A stretch of 58,174 nt of DNA from Halorubrum kocurii JCM 14978 (GCF_000337355.1 NZ_AOJH01000068.1:1-58174), one strand, 5' to 3'. Positions 1-9,666 are shown, numbered from the stretch's first letter. Notes: a model not told the origin generated them from the letters alone. Program-made: numbers and translations.

Positions 1-33
1 GGGCGACCGAAGGGAGCCCGAAGACGCGCCCGA

Positions 34-205
34 CGAGGCTGGGGAGGCGTGAGGTGCGGTTGCGGTGCTGGGTGGGGCGGGACTCAAAGGGGCAGTCGCG
101 AAGCCGCCGCAGACGACGCAAGCACCGGAACGAGTGAGCGGAGCGAACGAGGGAGGAGCACAGCGAGTGTGCGGCGGCTTCGCGGCTGGGGCTTTGGCGG
201 TGTTC
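34..205 (-). ncRNA. Candidate structured RNA, copy A of an intergenic repeat family
   Basis: Read on the minus strand, a TTATAA box (229-234) is followed after exactly 23 nt by the conserved 5' box GAACACCGCCAAAGCCCCAG, with +1 predicted near 205. A long stem follows (arms 170-196 and 85-111, 27 nt each, containing a CCC/CCC internal loop) around a 58-nt loop. Next comes the conserved 3' box CACGCCTCCCCAGCCTCG (about 34-51). Copies C, B and D are at 1997, 37256 and 50060. No plausible protein is encoded. Transcription is inferred only from the promoter geometry, and the 3' end is a guess. The element fills the gap downstream of cysS. Confidence 0.55.
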
Positions 206-228
206 GCCGCGGATCCGTCATCAGCCAT

Positions 229-234
229 TTATAA
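229..234 (-). promoter_or_regulatory. TATA box of repeat copy A
   Basis: TTATAA in the context CGCTTATAAATGG on the minus strand. It lies 23 nt before the conserved GAACAC box, which is the normal archaeal spacing from TATA box to transcription start. Confidence 0.5.
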
Positions 235-303
235 GCGAACGGCCGCGATTTCCGCTACTATCACCACACCGACAACCCCGCCGGCGAAACACGAAGTTCC
301 GTA

Positions 304-1818
<1,515 letters not shown>

Positions 1819-1967
1819 TAGCGGGTCGTTGCTGTGGTGAGACTTTTAAACCGTCGGATCGGGCGAGAGGACGAAGACGTGTTCTCTGTCGGTTCGTCTA
1901 CTCGAGGTTAACTGGTCGTTGTCGACGGCGGATCGGTGACGGACGCCGCAAAGCCTCGGCCGTCCAT

Positions 1968-1973
1968 TTATAA
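1968..1973 (+). promoter_or_regulatory. TATA box of repeat copy C
   Basis: TTATAA, 23 nt before the GAACAC box that begins at 1997. The spacer sequence is unlike those of the other copies, so the shared distance is not simply inherited sequence. Confidence 0.5.
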
Positions 1974-1996
1974 GTGGTTAACCGTCGGTTAGCGGA

Positions 1997-2060
1997 GAAC
2001 ACCGCCACAGCCCCAGCCGCACCGCTCCGCACAGCACCTCGCACCTCCCCAGCCTCGCCG
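1997..2060 (+). ncRNA. Candidate short RNA, copy C of the repeat family
   Basis: The copy begins with GAACACCGCCACAGCCCCAG and ends with the 3' box CACCTCCCCAGCCTCG (about 2042-2057), giving about 61 nt between boxes. It lacks the long stem of copies A and B. A six-base inverted repeat (CGCCGC/GCGGCG, within about 2056-2086) follows and could belong to the RNA or end it. It lies in the 378-nt gap between the cysS start (1818) and the ilvA stop (2197). No protein gene was found in that gap. Confidence 0.5.
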
Positions 2061-2177
2061 CTCGCTCCCTCCGGTCGCTCGCGGCGTCCCTCGCGCGTGC
2101 GACTCGCGCCCTGCGGGCGCTCGCCGGCACGCGCCACCGCAGTCCCATTTATAAACAGACGATTGCCTATCTTCACA

Positions 2178-2210
2178 GAGGAGGAAGCCCACGAGTTCAG
2201 TCGTGGGTCA
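2178..2210 (+). mobile_element. Right-end remnant of an IS200/IS605-type element
   Basis: The sequence has GAGGAAGCCC followed by a perfect hairpin, CCCACGA-gttcag-TCGTGGG (2188-2207). It resembles the right-end hairpin that haloarchaeal IS605/IS1341-type elements carry downstream of tnpB (recognition from memory). No transposase or tnpB reading frame is nearby, so only the end survives. A TTATAA at 2149-2154 lies 23 nt before its first base. The hairpin overlaps the ilvA stop codon. Confidence 0.5.
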
Positions 2211-3474
2211 CTGACGCCTCCCGCGTCGTCCACTCCACTTCGTAGCCCGCCTCGCGCACCGCCGTCAGGACCCGGTCGACGTGGGCGGGCCCGTTGGTCT
2301 CCACCTCGAACACGAGGTCGGCGTCGCCCACCGGGAGGTCCGGGCGACTGCGCTCGTGGCGCACCGTCCGGATGTTCGCGCGCTCCCCGCCGATCAGGGT
2401 GGTGATCTCCCCCATCGTGCCGGGCGTGTCGTCGATCCGGACGGACAGCTCGATCAGCTGGTCCCGGTCCACGAGGGCGTGCGTCACCACCTCCTTCAGC
2501 GTCGTGACGTCGATGTTTCCGCCGCAGAGCAGCGGGACCACCGTCTCGCCGGCCAGATCGAGCACGTCGACGGCGCCGTCGTTCAGGAGAGCGGCCGCGG
2601 CGGTCGCGCCCGCGCCCTCGATCATCTGTTTCGCGCGTTCGAGGAGGAGCAGGATCGCGCTCGCCACGTCGTCGTCGCTGACGACGACCACCTCGTCGAG
2701 GTGCTCCTCCAGAAGCCCGAAGGTGAGGTCGCTCAGCCCGCCGGTCGCGATCCCGTCGGCGATCGTGTCGGGCTCCCCGCGCGTCACGAGCTCGCCGGCC
2801 GCGAGGCTCTCCGAGAGCGTCGAGGCGCCCTCTGTCTGGACGCCGACGACCCGCGTCTCGGGCGAGCGCGCCTTGACCGCGGTCGCGACCCCGCCAGCGA
2901 GCCCGCCGCCGCCGACCGGGACGAGCACGGTGTCGACCCCGGGCACCTGCTCGAGCACTTCCAGCCCGAGCGTCCCCTGTCCGGCGACCACGTCCGGGTC
3001 GTCGAACGCGTGGACGAACCGCGTCCCGGGATCGTCTATCAGGGTCTGCGCGTGCGCCATCGCCTCCGGGAACGCGCTCCCGCGCAGCACGACCTCGGCG
3101 CCGTACCCGCGGGTCGCCTCGATCTTCGCCGCCGGCGCCGACTCAGGCATCACGACGGTCGCGTCGATCCCCGCGCCGGAGGCCGCGAGCGCGACCCCCT
3201 GCGCGTGGTTGCCCGCGCTCGCGGCCACGACCCGGTCGATCTCGGGGGCGTCGGTTCCCGCCCCGGACTCGGCGACGGCTCGAGAGATCGCGTTGTACGC
3301 GCCCCGCGTCTTGAACGAGCCGGTGCGCTGGAGGTGTTCCATCTTGAGGCGCACGTCGGCGCCGCACCGCTCGCTCAGCGACCGGCTGCGCTCGACGGGC
3401 GTGCGCTGGACGATCGCCGCCGGTTCGAGCCGATCGGCGGCGGCCTCGACGTCCGCGATCGTGACGGAGGACAT
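2197..3474 (-). CDS. ilvA: Threonine ammonia-lyase (biosynthetic threonine deaminase type)
   Basis: This PLP enzyme converts L-threonine to 2-oxobutanoate plus ammonia, the entry step to isoleucine. The fold-type II PLP domain covers residues 1-310: the lysine motif SFKTRGAYNA near residue 53, the SAGNHAQGVA motif, and the glycine-rich phosphate loop VGGGGLAGG. A C-terminal ACT domain (about 325-425: LSVRIDDTPGTMGEI) is the usual site for allosteric control. I chose the ATG at 3474 over a GTG two codons earlier. A TATA-like GATAAAAC lies near 3527-3538. The last residues (THD) and the stop codon are read from the mobile-element hairpin at 2188-2207, so the native C-terminus may have been replaced. 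Confidence 0.93.
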   Translation of the reverse strand: MSSVTIADVEAAADRLEPAAIVQRTPVERSRSLSERCGADVRLKMEHLQRTGSFKTRGAYNAISRAVAESGAGTDAPEIDRVVAASAGNHAQGVALAASGAGIDATVVMPESAPAAKIEATRGYGAEVVLRGSAFPEAMAHAQTLIDDPGTRFVHAFDDPDVVAGQGTLGLEVLEQVPGVDTVLVPVGGGGLAGGVATAVKARSPETRVVGVQTEGASTLSESLAAGELVTRGEPDTIADGIATGGLSDLTFGLLEEHLDEVVVVSDDDVASAILLLLERAKQMIEGAGATAAAALLNDGAVDVLDLAGETVVPLLCGGNIDVTTLKEVVTHALVDRDQLIELSVRIDDTPGTMGEITTLIGGERANIRTVRHERSRPDLPVGDADLVFEVETNGPAHVDRVLTAVREAGYEVEWTTREASVTHD

Positions 3475-3549
3475 GAGCACGGTGTTCTCAGCGGTCCCCG
3501 AAAAGGACTCGGTTCCGAAACGGAGTTTTATCGAGCGGACCGCCCGGCC

Positions 3550-3733
3550 CTCACCGTCTTCCCGGCCCTCACCGTCTTCCTGGCTCTCACCGTCTTCCTG
3601 GCTCTCACCGTCTTCCTGGCTCTCACTGTCTTCCCGGCCCTCACCGTCTTCCTGGCTCTCACCGTCTTCCTGGCTCTCACCGTCTTCCCGGCTCTCACTG
3701 TCTGCCCCGCCTTCACCGTCTGCCCGACCTTCA
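3550..3733. repeat. 18-bp tandem repeat, about 10 copies, between phr and ilvA
   Basis: Units of CTCACCGTCTTCCTGGCT and close variants start every 18 bases from 3550. The units nearest phr are the most diverged, and the phr stop codon lies in the last one. The other end stops about 12 nt before the ilvA TATA-like box. The period of 18 keeps all six frames open, which creates false long ORFs. I see no coding role. Confidence 0.9.
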
Positions 3734-5116
3734 CCGCTTCCCGAGCGCCTCCTCGAACACCCGCTGGGCGCGCTCGTACCCCTCGTCGCGGTCGACGATC
3801 GGCTCCGGGTAGTCCGGCGCCAGCCCCTCGCGCTCGCCCCGCGAGAGGGTCGGCCAGTCGACGATCTTCTCCGGGGGCACGTCGCGGAGCTCGGGGACGT
3901 GCGCCTTCACGAAGCGGGCCTCGTCGTCGTACTTCGCCATCTGCGCCACCGGGTCGAAGATGCGCACGTCCACCGAGTCGGTGCCCGTGGAGGCGGTCCA
4001 CTGCCACGCGCCGTGGTTCGAGGCGTGGTCGTGGTCGATCAGCTGCTTCGTGAAGTAGCGCGCCCCGCGCCGCCAGTCGATCAGGAGGTGTTTCGTCAGG
4101 AAGCTCGCGACCACCTGCCGCGGGCGGTTGTGGACGTACCCCTCCGCGTTCAGCTGGCGCATCCCCGCGTCGACGAGCGGGTACCCCGTCTCCCCGCGCG
4201 TCCACGCCTCGAAGTCCGCGTCGGACTCGCGCCACGCGATCTCGTTGGGGAACGCCTTGTAGTTCGAGACGGCCAGATCGGGGTTGTGGTACAGCAGGTG
4301 GTACATCTGCTCGCGCCACGACAGCTCGTCGCGGTACTTGTCGACGTTGCGGCGCTCGTCGCCCGTCGCCGCCTCGAACGCGGCGGTCGCGTCCGCCCAC
4401 AGCTCCCGGATCCCGATCGCGCCCGCCGCGAGGTACGGCGACATGCGCGAGACGGCCCGGGTCGGCGCCTCGACGGCTCGAGCGAGGTCGTCGCGCGTGT
4501 CGGCGTACGACCGGATCCCGTACTCGAGGAACCCGTCGAACCGGTCGCGCGCGGCCTCGTACCCCGCGGTCGGGAGGTCGATGTCGGCGTCCGGCTCCGG
4601 GACCGCCTCCCCGTCGCGCACGGTCGCGAGCGCCGCCGGATCGGGCTCCGGACGCGGGTCCCGCTTCGGAACGGCGTCCCAGTCGTCGCGGAACCGGCCG
4701 TGGTTCGGATACCGCTCCGCCAACCGACCCGGATCGACCAACACGGCGTCGGTGTGGGCCTCGGTCGCGACCCCGACGCTCCCGAGGGCCGCCTCGACGG
4801 CCCGTTGGCGAGCGCGTCGGGCCGGCCGGTAGTACTCGTTGTAGAACGCGGCGTCGGCGTCGTGCTCGTCGGCGAGCTCGACGAGGACCGACTCGGGGTC
4901 GCCGACCCGAACGACGAGGTCGCTCCCGAGTTCGCGGTACCGCGCCTTCAGTCGCTTGACGTGGCGGAGGACGAACGCGCGCTGGCGCGCGCCCGTCGTC
5001 TCGAACAGGTCGTCGTCGTAGACGAACACGGGGAGGACGGTCCCCGCGCGTGCGGCCGCCGCGAGGCCGGCGTTGTCCCGCGTGCGCGGGTCGCGTCGGT
5101 GCCAGAAGACGTGCAT
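3731..5116 (-). CDS. phr: Deoxyribodipyrimidine photo-lyase (class I, cryptochrome/photolyase family)
   Basis: It repairs UV-induced cyclobutane pyrimidine dimers with blue light through FAD. The 461 residues are usual for the family. The N-terminal Rossmann-like domain starts MHVFWHRRDPRTRDN. The FAD-binding helical domain holds LSWREQMYHL, YPLVDAGMRQL, GYVHNRPRQVVASFL and NHGAWQWTASTGTD, all family signatures. I chose the ATG at 5116 because the fold begins there; the upstream in-frame extension is arginine- and serine-rich and unlike the family. It is divergent from the small membrane protein gene starting at 5220, so the 103-nt gap should hold both promoters. Confidence 0.93.
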   Translation of the reverse strand: MHVFWHRRDPRTRDNAGLAAAARAGTVLPVFVYDDDLFETTGARQRAFVLRHVKRLKARYRELGSDLVVRVGDPESVLVELADEHDADAAFYNEYYRPARRARQRAVEAALGSVGVATEAHTDAVLVDPGRLAERYPNHGRFRDDWDAVPKRDPRPEPDPAALATVRDGEAVPEPDADIDLPTAGYEAARDRFDGFLEYGIRSYADTRDDLARAVEAPTRAVSRMSPYLAAGAIGIRELWADATAAFEAATGDERRNVDKYRDELSWREQMYHLLYHNPDLAVSNYKAFPNEIAWRESDADFEAWTRGETGYPLVDAGMRQLNAEGYVHNRPRQVVASFLTKHLLIDWRRGARYFTKQLIDHDHASNHGAWQWTASTGTDSVDVRIFDPVAQMAKYDDEARFVKAHVPELRDVPPEKIVDWPTLSRGEREGLAPDYPEPIVDRDEGYERAQRVFEEALGKR

Positions 5117-5219
5117 GGGTGTGGTACGGGCTCCGCCGGATAGTGTCCTTCGGGGCTCGCTCGACGCCGAGCCGCCGAACCCACCCGTGCGTTTATATCG
5201 TCGAGGTCGAAGCGAGGGT

Positions 5220-5588
5220 ATGCAACCGCTCGTCGTCGTCATCCTCGTCGGCGTCCCGCTCGTGTGGCTCGTCGCCTTCGCTGCCTACGCGTATCTCGAC
5301 GCACCGAACCACGGAATGGACCGGCGGAAGTGGGCGCTCATCTGCTTTTTCGTCCCGCTGTTCGGCTTCTTCGCGTACGTGTTCGAGCGCGGCGAGCTCG
5401 ACTACGACCCCTCCGAGGACCCCTACGCGCAGGGCAGCGACGCGCGCAAGGCCGGCCTCGCGGTCCACGAGCGTCGGCGCGGGGAGAAGGGGCTGGGCCC
5501 GGCCGGGACCGAGGCGGACGACGGCGAGGACGACGAGACCGACGAGTGGAACGACCCCGACGGGATCGATATCGACGACGACGGGTGA
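5220..5588 (+). CDS. Small membrane protein, unknown function
   Basis: The product has 122 residues and two predicted membrane segments: about 3-26 (VVVILVGVPLVWLVAFAAYAYL) and about 40-58 (WALICFFVPLFGFFAYVFE). A strongly acidic cytoplasmic-type tail ends in a run of Asp and Gly. The arrangement resembles the short N-terminal membrane module of phospholipase-D-like proteins, but no catalytic domain follows. The ATG at 5220 is supported by a TATA box GTTTATATCG (about 5189-5198), which predicts a leaderless message. I assign no function. Confidence 0.8.
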   Translation: MQPLVVVILVGVPLVWLVAFAAYAYLDAPNHGMDRRKWALICFFVPLFGFFAYVFERGELDYDPSEDPYAQGSDARKAGLAVHERRRGEKGLGPAGTEADDGEDDETDEWNDPDGIDIDDDG

Positions 5589-5616
5589 GCCGCCGACGGC
5601 GGGGGACCGCGGAAAC

Positions 5617-6006
5617 TCACAGCATGTCGAGCAGCGCCGAGCGCCGCCGGTCGAGATCGAACGCGGCGTCGTCGGCGTCGAGCCGCTCGAAGAACGCGAA
5701 GGCGTCTGCGCCCGACCGCTCCGCGTGCTCGACGAGCGCCTCGATCGACGCCCGGTTGAGCGCGAGCGATTCGAGGTGGCCGCAGGCGAGCGCCAGCGCG
5801 ACGCCTGCCTCGCCGGCGGGGAACGCGGGATCGACCGCGGAGAGGTCGGGGTCGCTTTCGACCGCGCCGCCGGCGTCGGCGTCGACGGCGGGGAACGTCC
5901 GGAGACAGCGGGTGCAGACCGCCGTCTCCGCCGCCGGTGCGTGGTCCCGAACCGCGGTCGGAACCGCGAACGCGACGACGTCGGCGTCACAGCGAGGACA
6001 GGGCAT
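5617..6006 (-). CDS. DUF6276-type zinc-ribbon protein
   Basis: The product is a haloarchaeal protein of 129 residues. Two CxxC pairs (CPRC near residue 2 and CTRC near 33) form a likely zinc ribbon, followed by an acidic middle and a helical C-terminal half. I start at the ATG at 6006 (MPCPRCDADV) rather than the in-frame GTG three codons upstream, because the Cys pair normally follows the start directly in this family. Role unknown. It is convergent with the membrane protein gene ending at 5588, with only 28 nt between stops. Confidence 0.8.
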   Translation of the reverse strand: MPCPRCDADVVAFAVPTAVRDHAPAAETAVCTRCLRTFPAVDADAGGAVESDPDLSAVDPAFPAGEAGVALALACGHLESLALNRASIEALVEHAERSGADAFAFFERLDADDAAFDLDRRRSALLDML

Positions 6007-6084
6007 GTCAGCCACGACGACCGTGGCGAGTATGAATGTGGCCGTCGACCGCGGCGAAGTCGATCCCCCGTCGGCCGAGCGATA

Positions 6085-7137
6085 TCAGTCCACCGTGGCG
6101 GACACGCGACCCCGAGACGCCCGGAGCGAGCGGAGCGTCGTGAAGACGATCGCCGCGGCCACGACGACCGCGGCGCCGATCACGAGGACGAGTCCCAGCG
6201 TCTCCAAGGTCTCGTTCCCGAGGTACGTCCCGATTTCGCCGATGCCCACCGCCACGGAGCCGGCGAGCAGCATGCCGCCGAAGTACACCTTGATGTCGTC
6301 GGCGTCGACCACGGCGGTCGCCGCGGAGCCGATGCGGGCGCCGAGCGCGCTCCCGAACAGGAGGGGGGCGACGATACCGAGGTCCACGCCCCCGCTCTGC
6401 CCGTACAGGTAGCTCCCGATCCCGCCGGAGAACACGATCTCGAAGAGGTCGGTCCCGACGGCGACCGGCGTGGGGACGCCGATCGCGTAGATCATCGCCG
6501 GCATCCTGATGAATCCGCCGCCGACGCCGAGGAACCCCGAGAGCACTCCCGTCGAGAAGGCGACCGCGGTGATCACCCACGCCGAAACGTGGACGTCGCC
6601 GCGGAGCGTGACCATCGGCGGGATCCGGACGGTTTCCTGGATCCGCTTGGCGATGTCCGGAATCTCGTACTCACTCAGGTCCTCGTCGGCGGCCGCGTCG
6701 TGGTCGATGCCGCCGTCGCTATCGTTCGAGAGCGCCTCGCGCGTGATCATCAGCCCGATACCGCCGAGCAGGAACACGTAGACGACGCTGATGATCCCGT
6801 CGGCGAGCCCCAGCGCCTCCAGGTAGAACACGCTGGCTCGGCCGACCTCGATCCCGACGGTCGTCCCGGCGATCATGATCGCCCCGAGCTTGTAGTCGAC
6901 CTGCCCGAGGTCGTGGTGTTTCAGCGTCGCGATCACCGCCGTCCCGAAGACGAACGCCATTCCGCTCCCCACCGCGACGGAGGCCGGATACCCCAACATC
7001 AACAGCGCGGGCGTCACGAGGAAGGAGCCTCCCATGCCGAAGAAGCCGAAGAGCAGCCCGACGACCAGCCCGAAGCCGACGAACAGCGCCAGCATCTCCG
7101 GCGAGGTGTCGACGACTCCTATCAGGTTACTGAACAT
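6085..7137 (-). CDS. TauE/SafE-type membrane permease (putative sulfite/organosulfonate exporter)
   Basis: The protein has 350 residues and about eight membrane segments in the two-repeat pattern of the TauE/SafE family. Each repeat carries the glycine-rich motif: LLFGFFGMGGSFLVTPALLM near residue 30 and VLSGFLGVGGGFIRMPAMIY near residue 200. The central acidic loop (about 150-180) is typical of haloarchaeal members. The substrate, probably a sulfur oxyanion or sulfonate, is inferred from the family only. Its start overlaps the end of the upstream 54-residue gene by 11 nt, so the two are translated from one message. Confidence 0.88.
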   Translation of the reverse strand: MFSNLIGVVDTSPEMLALFVGFGLVVGLLFGFFGMGGSFLVTPALLMLGYPASVAVGSGMAFVFGTAVIATLKHHDLGQVDYKLGAIMIAGTTVGIEVGRASVFYLEALGLADGIISVVYVFLLGGIGLMITREALSNDSDGGIDHDAAADEDLSEYEIPDIAKRIQETVRIPPMVTLRGDVHVSAWVITAVAFSTGVLSGFLGVGGGFIRMPAMIYAIGVPTPVAVGTDLFEIVFSGGIGSYLYGQSGGVDLGIVAPLLFGSALGARIGSAATAVVDADDIKVYFGGMLLAGSVAVGIGEIGTYLGNETLETLGLVLVIGAAVVVAAAIVFTTLRSLRASRGRVSATVD

Positions 7138-7291
7138 CTTTCGACCCTCCGACGATCACCCGCATGAGACGGGGACCGACGAGCCGTTCGAGCCCCCCGT
7201 AACCGACGTACAGCAGGACCGCCTCGACCAGGATCGCCCCGATCAGCATCGCCGTCTGGGGGTCCCACGTGGGGATCTCGAGACCTGACAT
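7127..7291 (-). CDS. DUF7512-type small membrane protein paired with the exporter
   Basis: The product has 54 residues and one hydrophobic segment (AMLIGAILVEAVLLYVGYGG, about 10-30), followed by a basic, glycine-rich end (RLVGPRLMRVIVGGSKD). I use the ATG at 7291 (MSGLEIPTW), because the upstream extension has no family-like character. It overlaps the TauE/SafE gene by 11 nt and likely forms an accessory subunit with it. A TATA-like TATTTTATC on the minus strand near 7367-7376 may drive the pair. Confidence 0.8.
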   Translation of the reverse strand: MSGLEIPTWDPQTAMLIGAILVEAVLLYVGYGGLERLVGPRLMRVIVGGSKDVQ

Positions 7292-7834
7292 CACTCTGCC
7301 CTCCGGTTGCTGCGAACAGTCGTTTGGGTTTCGCACATTTCTGCTCACTACACCGTATCCCGCTCACGGATAAAATAGTTGTGTATAGTCAGCACAATTC
7401 TATATCTCCGTAACCTCCCCCCGACCACAGATAACTTATTCGTGGGTTTCCCGATGGGCCGCCCGACCGCGACGCCGTGGCCCGCGCTGTCAGCGCGGCC
7501 TTCCGCCGGAAACGTCAGTTCGTCGGTCGCGGCATTCTCCGCGTGGCACATTCCGTCGATCGCTACATCCTGTCGACCGCCGCATCTCGTCCATCTCCAT
7601 ACCCCGCCGACCGCCATATTCCATCAGCCGCCGGTTTGCAGGTCTTAATATTGTATAATAATGTGGTTGATACACACTAAATTCGACCTCGAAGCGACGG
7701 CTTCCGACTCGTCGACGGCGGCTAACGCAGCGAAAAGGCGTCGCTGACGCAGCGAAAAGGCGTCGCTGACGGAGCGGCGGCGGCGAGCGGATTCAAAAGG
7801 GGGCGACTCCGCGAAACGGACTCGACCGGCCGCC
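7292..7834. other. Intergenic region, 543 nt, no gene seen
   Basis: The open frames here look like neither haloarchaeal proteins nor known families. The region holds the promoter of the DUF7512/TauE pair, the inverted repeat TTGTG-tatagtcag-CACAA near 7378-7396, an AT-rich patch with TATTGTATAATA near 7650-7665, and a two-copy 22-bp direct repeat at 7725-7768 next to the atpD stop. It is less GC-rich than its surroundings in places. Confidence 0.6.
7725..7768. repeat. 22-bp direct repeat, two copies
   Basis: ACGCAGCGAAAAGGCGTCGC plus TG occurs twice, head to tail, and a third degenerate start (ACGGAGCGG) follows. It lies about 66 nt beyond the atpD stop. Confidence 0.8.
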
Positions 7835-8533
7835 TCAGTCGGCGGGTTCGGGGTCCTCGACCGCGGCGGCTTCGACCTCGGCGGCCGCCTCGGCCTCCGC
7901 CTTCTCCTCTTCTTCCTTCTTGGCCTTGATCTTCTTCATGCGGAAGATCTCCTCGCGCTCCTGCTCTTCGAGCTTCTGCTCGATGTACTCCTGATTCTCG
8001 TAGAGGGTCGGGAGCAGCGTGAACTCGAGGGCGTTCACGCGGCGCTTCGTGGTCTCGATCTCCGTGAGCATCTTCTTCATCGCCGTCTCGACCTCAGCGG
8101 CGAGAATGATCTTCTCCAGCAGCTCCTCGTAGGCGTCCGCGGCCTCGTCGATCCGCGCGGAGGACCCGAGCAGTCCGTACCCCCGCTCGTCGAGGCTCTT
8201 TTTCACCTTCGAGGACTCGATCTGCGGGACCACGACGCCCATGATGTTCTTCGACTGGGTCGTGATCTCGGGGTGCTCTTTCAGCGCCGCGGCCGCGCCA
8301 CGGACGGCGACGTCGCCCTCCATCGCGCGGGCCATGTCGATCTTGCGCTGGGCCGTCTCGTAGTTCTCGGACACGTCCGAGCGGACGTCCTGCGCCTGAT
8401 CGAGGATGTCCATGAACTCCATGATGAGGCCGTCACGCTTCTGTTCGAGCGTGTCGTGACCGCGCTCGGAGAGCTCGATGCGGTCCTCGATCGCCATCAG
8501 GTTCTTGCGAGTCGGTTTGACGTCCTTGGCCAT
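7835..8533 (-). CDS. atpD: A-type ATP synthase subunit D
   Basis: This is the central-stalk subunit that turns inside the A3B3 head. The 232 residues begin [19 protein letters not shown] and form two long antiparallel coiled-coil helices, with the family core GRAR-type turn replaced by [14 protein letters not shown] near residue 120. An acidic, alanine-rich tail is usual in halophiles. It is the last atp gene and is separated from atpB by about 3 kb containing bat and bop. A TATA-like AATAAAAGG on the minus strand near 8566-8575 may give it its own promoter. Confidence 0.95.
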   Translation of the reverse strand: MAKDVKPTRKNLMAIEDRIELSERGHDTLEQKRDGLIMEFMDILDQAQDVRSDVSENYETAQRKIDMARAMEGDVAVRGAAAALKEHPEITTQSKNIMGVVVPQIESSKVKKSLDERGYGLLGSSARIDEAADAYEELLEKIILAAEVETAMKKMLTEIETTKRRVNALEFTLLPTLYENQEYIEQKLEEQEREEIFRMKKIKAKKEEEEKAEAEAAAEVEAAAVEDPEPAD

Positions 8534-8887
8534 CTATTGGAGGGAGATAACGAACCGAGCCTGTTAACCTTTTATTGTTTGTCGACGGATTCCCGCGCTC
8601 GCCGCTCTGCGGTCCGTCCGGCGCTGTCGGTCGGTCGCCGCCGTCGCTTCCGCCGCTCGACGAGCGGCTGACGACGCTAACCGAACTGCGGAACGGCGCG
8701 GCCGGCACGCGGACCGCGAGGAGAGACCGAACGCAGACGGACGGACCGCCCGCCCTCGAAACCGGTGCAGCCGCGCCGTCGGTTCACACGACGTGTCGGT
8801 TCGCGGGACACGCCGTCGGTCGGCAGCCGTCGATCCTCCGCCACCGCCGAGCGTCCCGACCTCGTCGGGCGCGCTCGGACGTTTCTA
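8534..8887. other. Intergenic region between bop and atpD, 354 nt
   Basis: No convincing gene. The part next to atpD holds a TATA-like AATAAAAGG (minus strand, near 8566-8575) placed to start a short-leader atpD message. The rest is GC-rich without clear repeats. The length and the promoter suggest that atpD does not depend only on read-through from the bop unit. Confidence 0.55.
8566..8575 (-). promoter_or_regulatory. Possible atpD promoter (TATA-like)
   Basis: AATAAAAGG lies about 33-42 nt before the atpD ATG at 8533. It is the only AT-rich stretch in the gap. Confidence 0.4.
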
Positions 8888-9637
8888 TCAGTCCGCCGCT
8901 CCGGGCTCGGCCGTCGCCGAGCCGGCGGCGTCGAGGACCTCGCGGCTCGACAGCAGGATGAACCCGAAGCCGACCTTCGCGACGAGGTCGAGGACCATGA
9001 ACCCTGCCGTCTCAATGTTGAGCGTGAGGATCTGCAGCCCTTCGGTCCCGAGGAGCCACCAGACGGGGTAGACCAGCCAGATGACGACGATCAGCGTCCG
9101 AAGGGTGCTGAACGTCGACGCGGCCGAGCCGGACAACCGGGATGCCTTCTCGTCGAGCGAGCCGTACAGCATGTACAGGAGCACCAGCAGGAAGCCGGTG
9201 GAGACGCCCCACCAGACGAGACGATTCCCGCCGGCGCCGAGCACGGCCGCGCTCGTCGACAGCGTCGCGATCGCACCGGTACCGATCATCAGCACGTCGA
9301 GGCCCACCAGCGAGGCGAGCTCGTTCCGGTTCGCTCCGGCGAGCAGACCGAGGTCGAGGAGCAGAAGCGGCGTCGTGAACAGCCAATCGGTGTACCGTGC
9401 CCAGTAGATCGGAACCTCTTCACCGGCGAGCGTAATCGTCGTTAACCCGAACCCGAGCGCCATCGCGAGGTAGTTGACGAACGCGATGGCGGTGATGAAG
9501 ATCGTTACGATGTAGAACTCCTGCCGCCGCCTGTCGGTCTCCCCCCACCCCCTCGCGATGAAGTACAACATCCCGAGGAGCATCCCTAGCGTCCCTATCC
9601 AGAGCCAGATCCCTTCGCTACCGGGTTGTGCCATCAT
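8888..9637 (-). CDS. bop: Bacteriorhodopsin, light-driven outward proton pump
   Basis: This is a seven-helix retinal protein of 249 residues. All key pump residues align with classical bacteriorhodopsin (classical numbers in brackets): R81 (82), D84 counter-ion/acceptor (85), D95 proton donor (96), D114 (115), E199 (194) and E209 (204) of the release group, D217 (212), and the retinal lysine K221 (216). The helix C block [18 protein letters not shown] is diagnostic. The helix B proline (P50) is replaced by T49, while the helix C and F prolines are kept. The start has two ATG codons in a row; 9637 is used. Sequence patterns look closer to Haloquadratum-type pumps than to archaerhodopsin 1/2, judged from memory. 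It follows bat by 118 nt in the same direction. Confidence 0.96.
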   Translation of the reverse strand: MMAQPGSEGIWLWIGTLGMLLGMLYFIARGWGETDRRRQEFYIVTIFITAIAFVNYLAMALGFGLTTITLAGEEVPIYWARYTDWLFTTPLLLLDLGLLAGANRNELASLVGLDVLMIGTGAIATLSTSAAVLGAGGNRLVWWGVSTGFLLVLLYMLYGSLDEKASRLSGSAASTFSTLRTLIVVIWLVYPVWWLLGTEGLQILTLNIETAGFMVLDLVAKVGFGFILLSSREVLDAAGSATAEPGAAD

Positions 9638-9666
9638 GGCGCGGGTAAAGATATGTGAAGATCCGT

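Noticed and set aside
2281-5143. Very long plus-strand open frames across ilvA, the 18-bp array and phr
   Set aside because: They are antisense to two well-supported enzymes, and the tandem repeat of 18 bp keeps every frame open. Composition is Arg/Pro/Ser-rich and unlike haloarchaeal proteins.
5050-7167. 705-residue plus-strand frame opposite TauE/SafE and DUF6276
   Set aside because: It is an Arg/Asp/His-rich mirror of minus-strand genes with clear families. GC-rich third positions create such shadows.
7379-7680. Plus-strand frames of 60-90 residues in the gap before atpD
   Set aside because: They start with AT-rich promoter DNA, lack a haloarchaeal acidic composition and have no recognisable family features.
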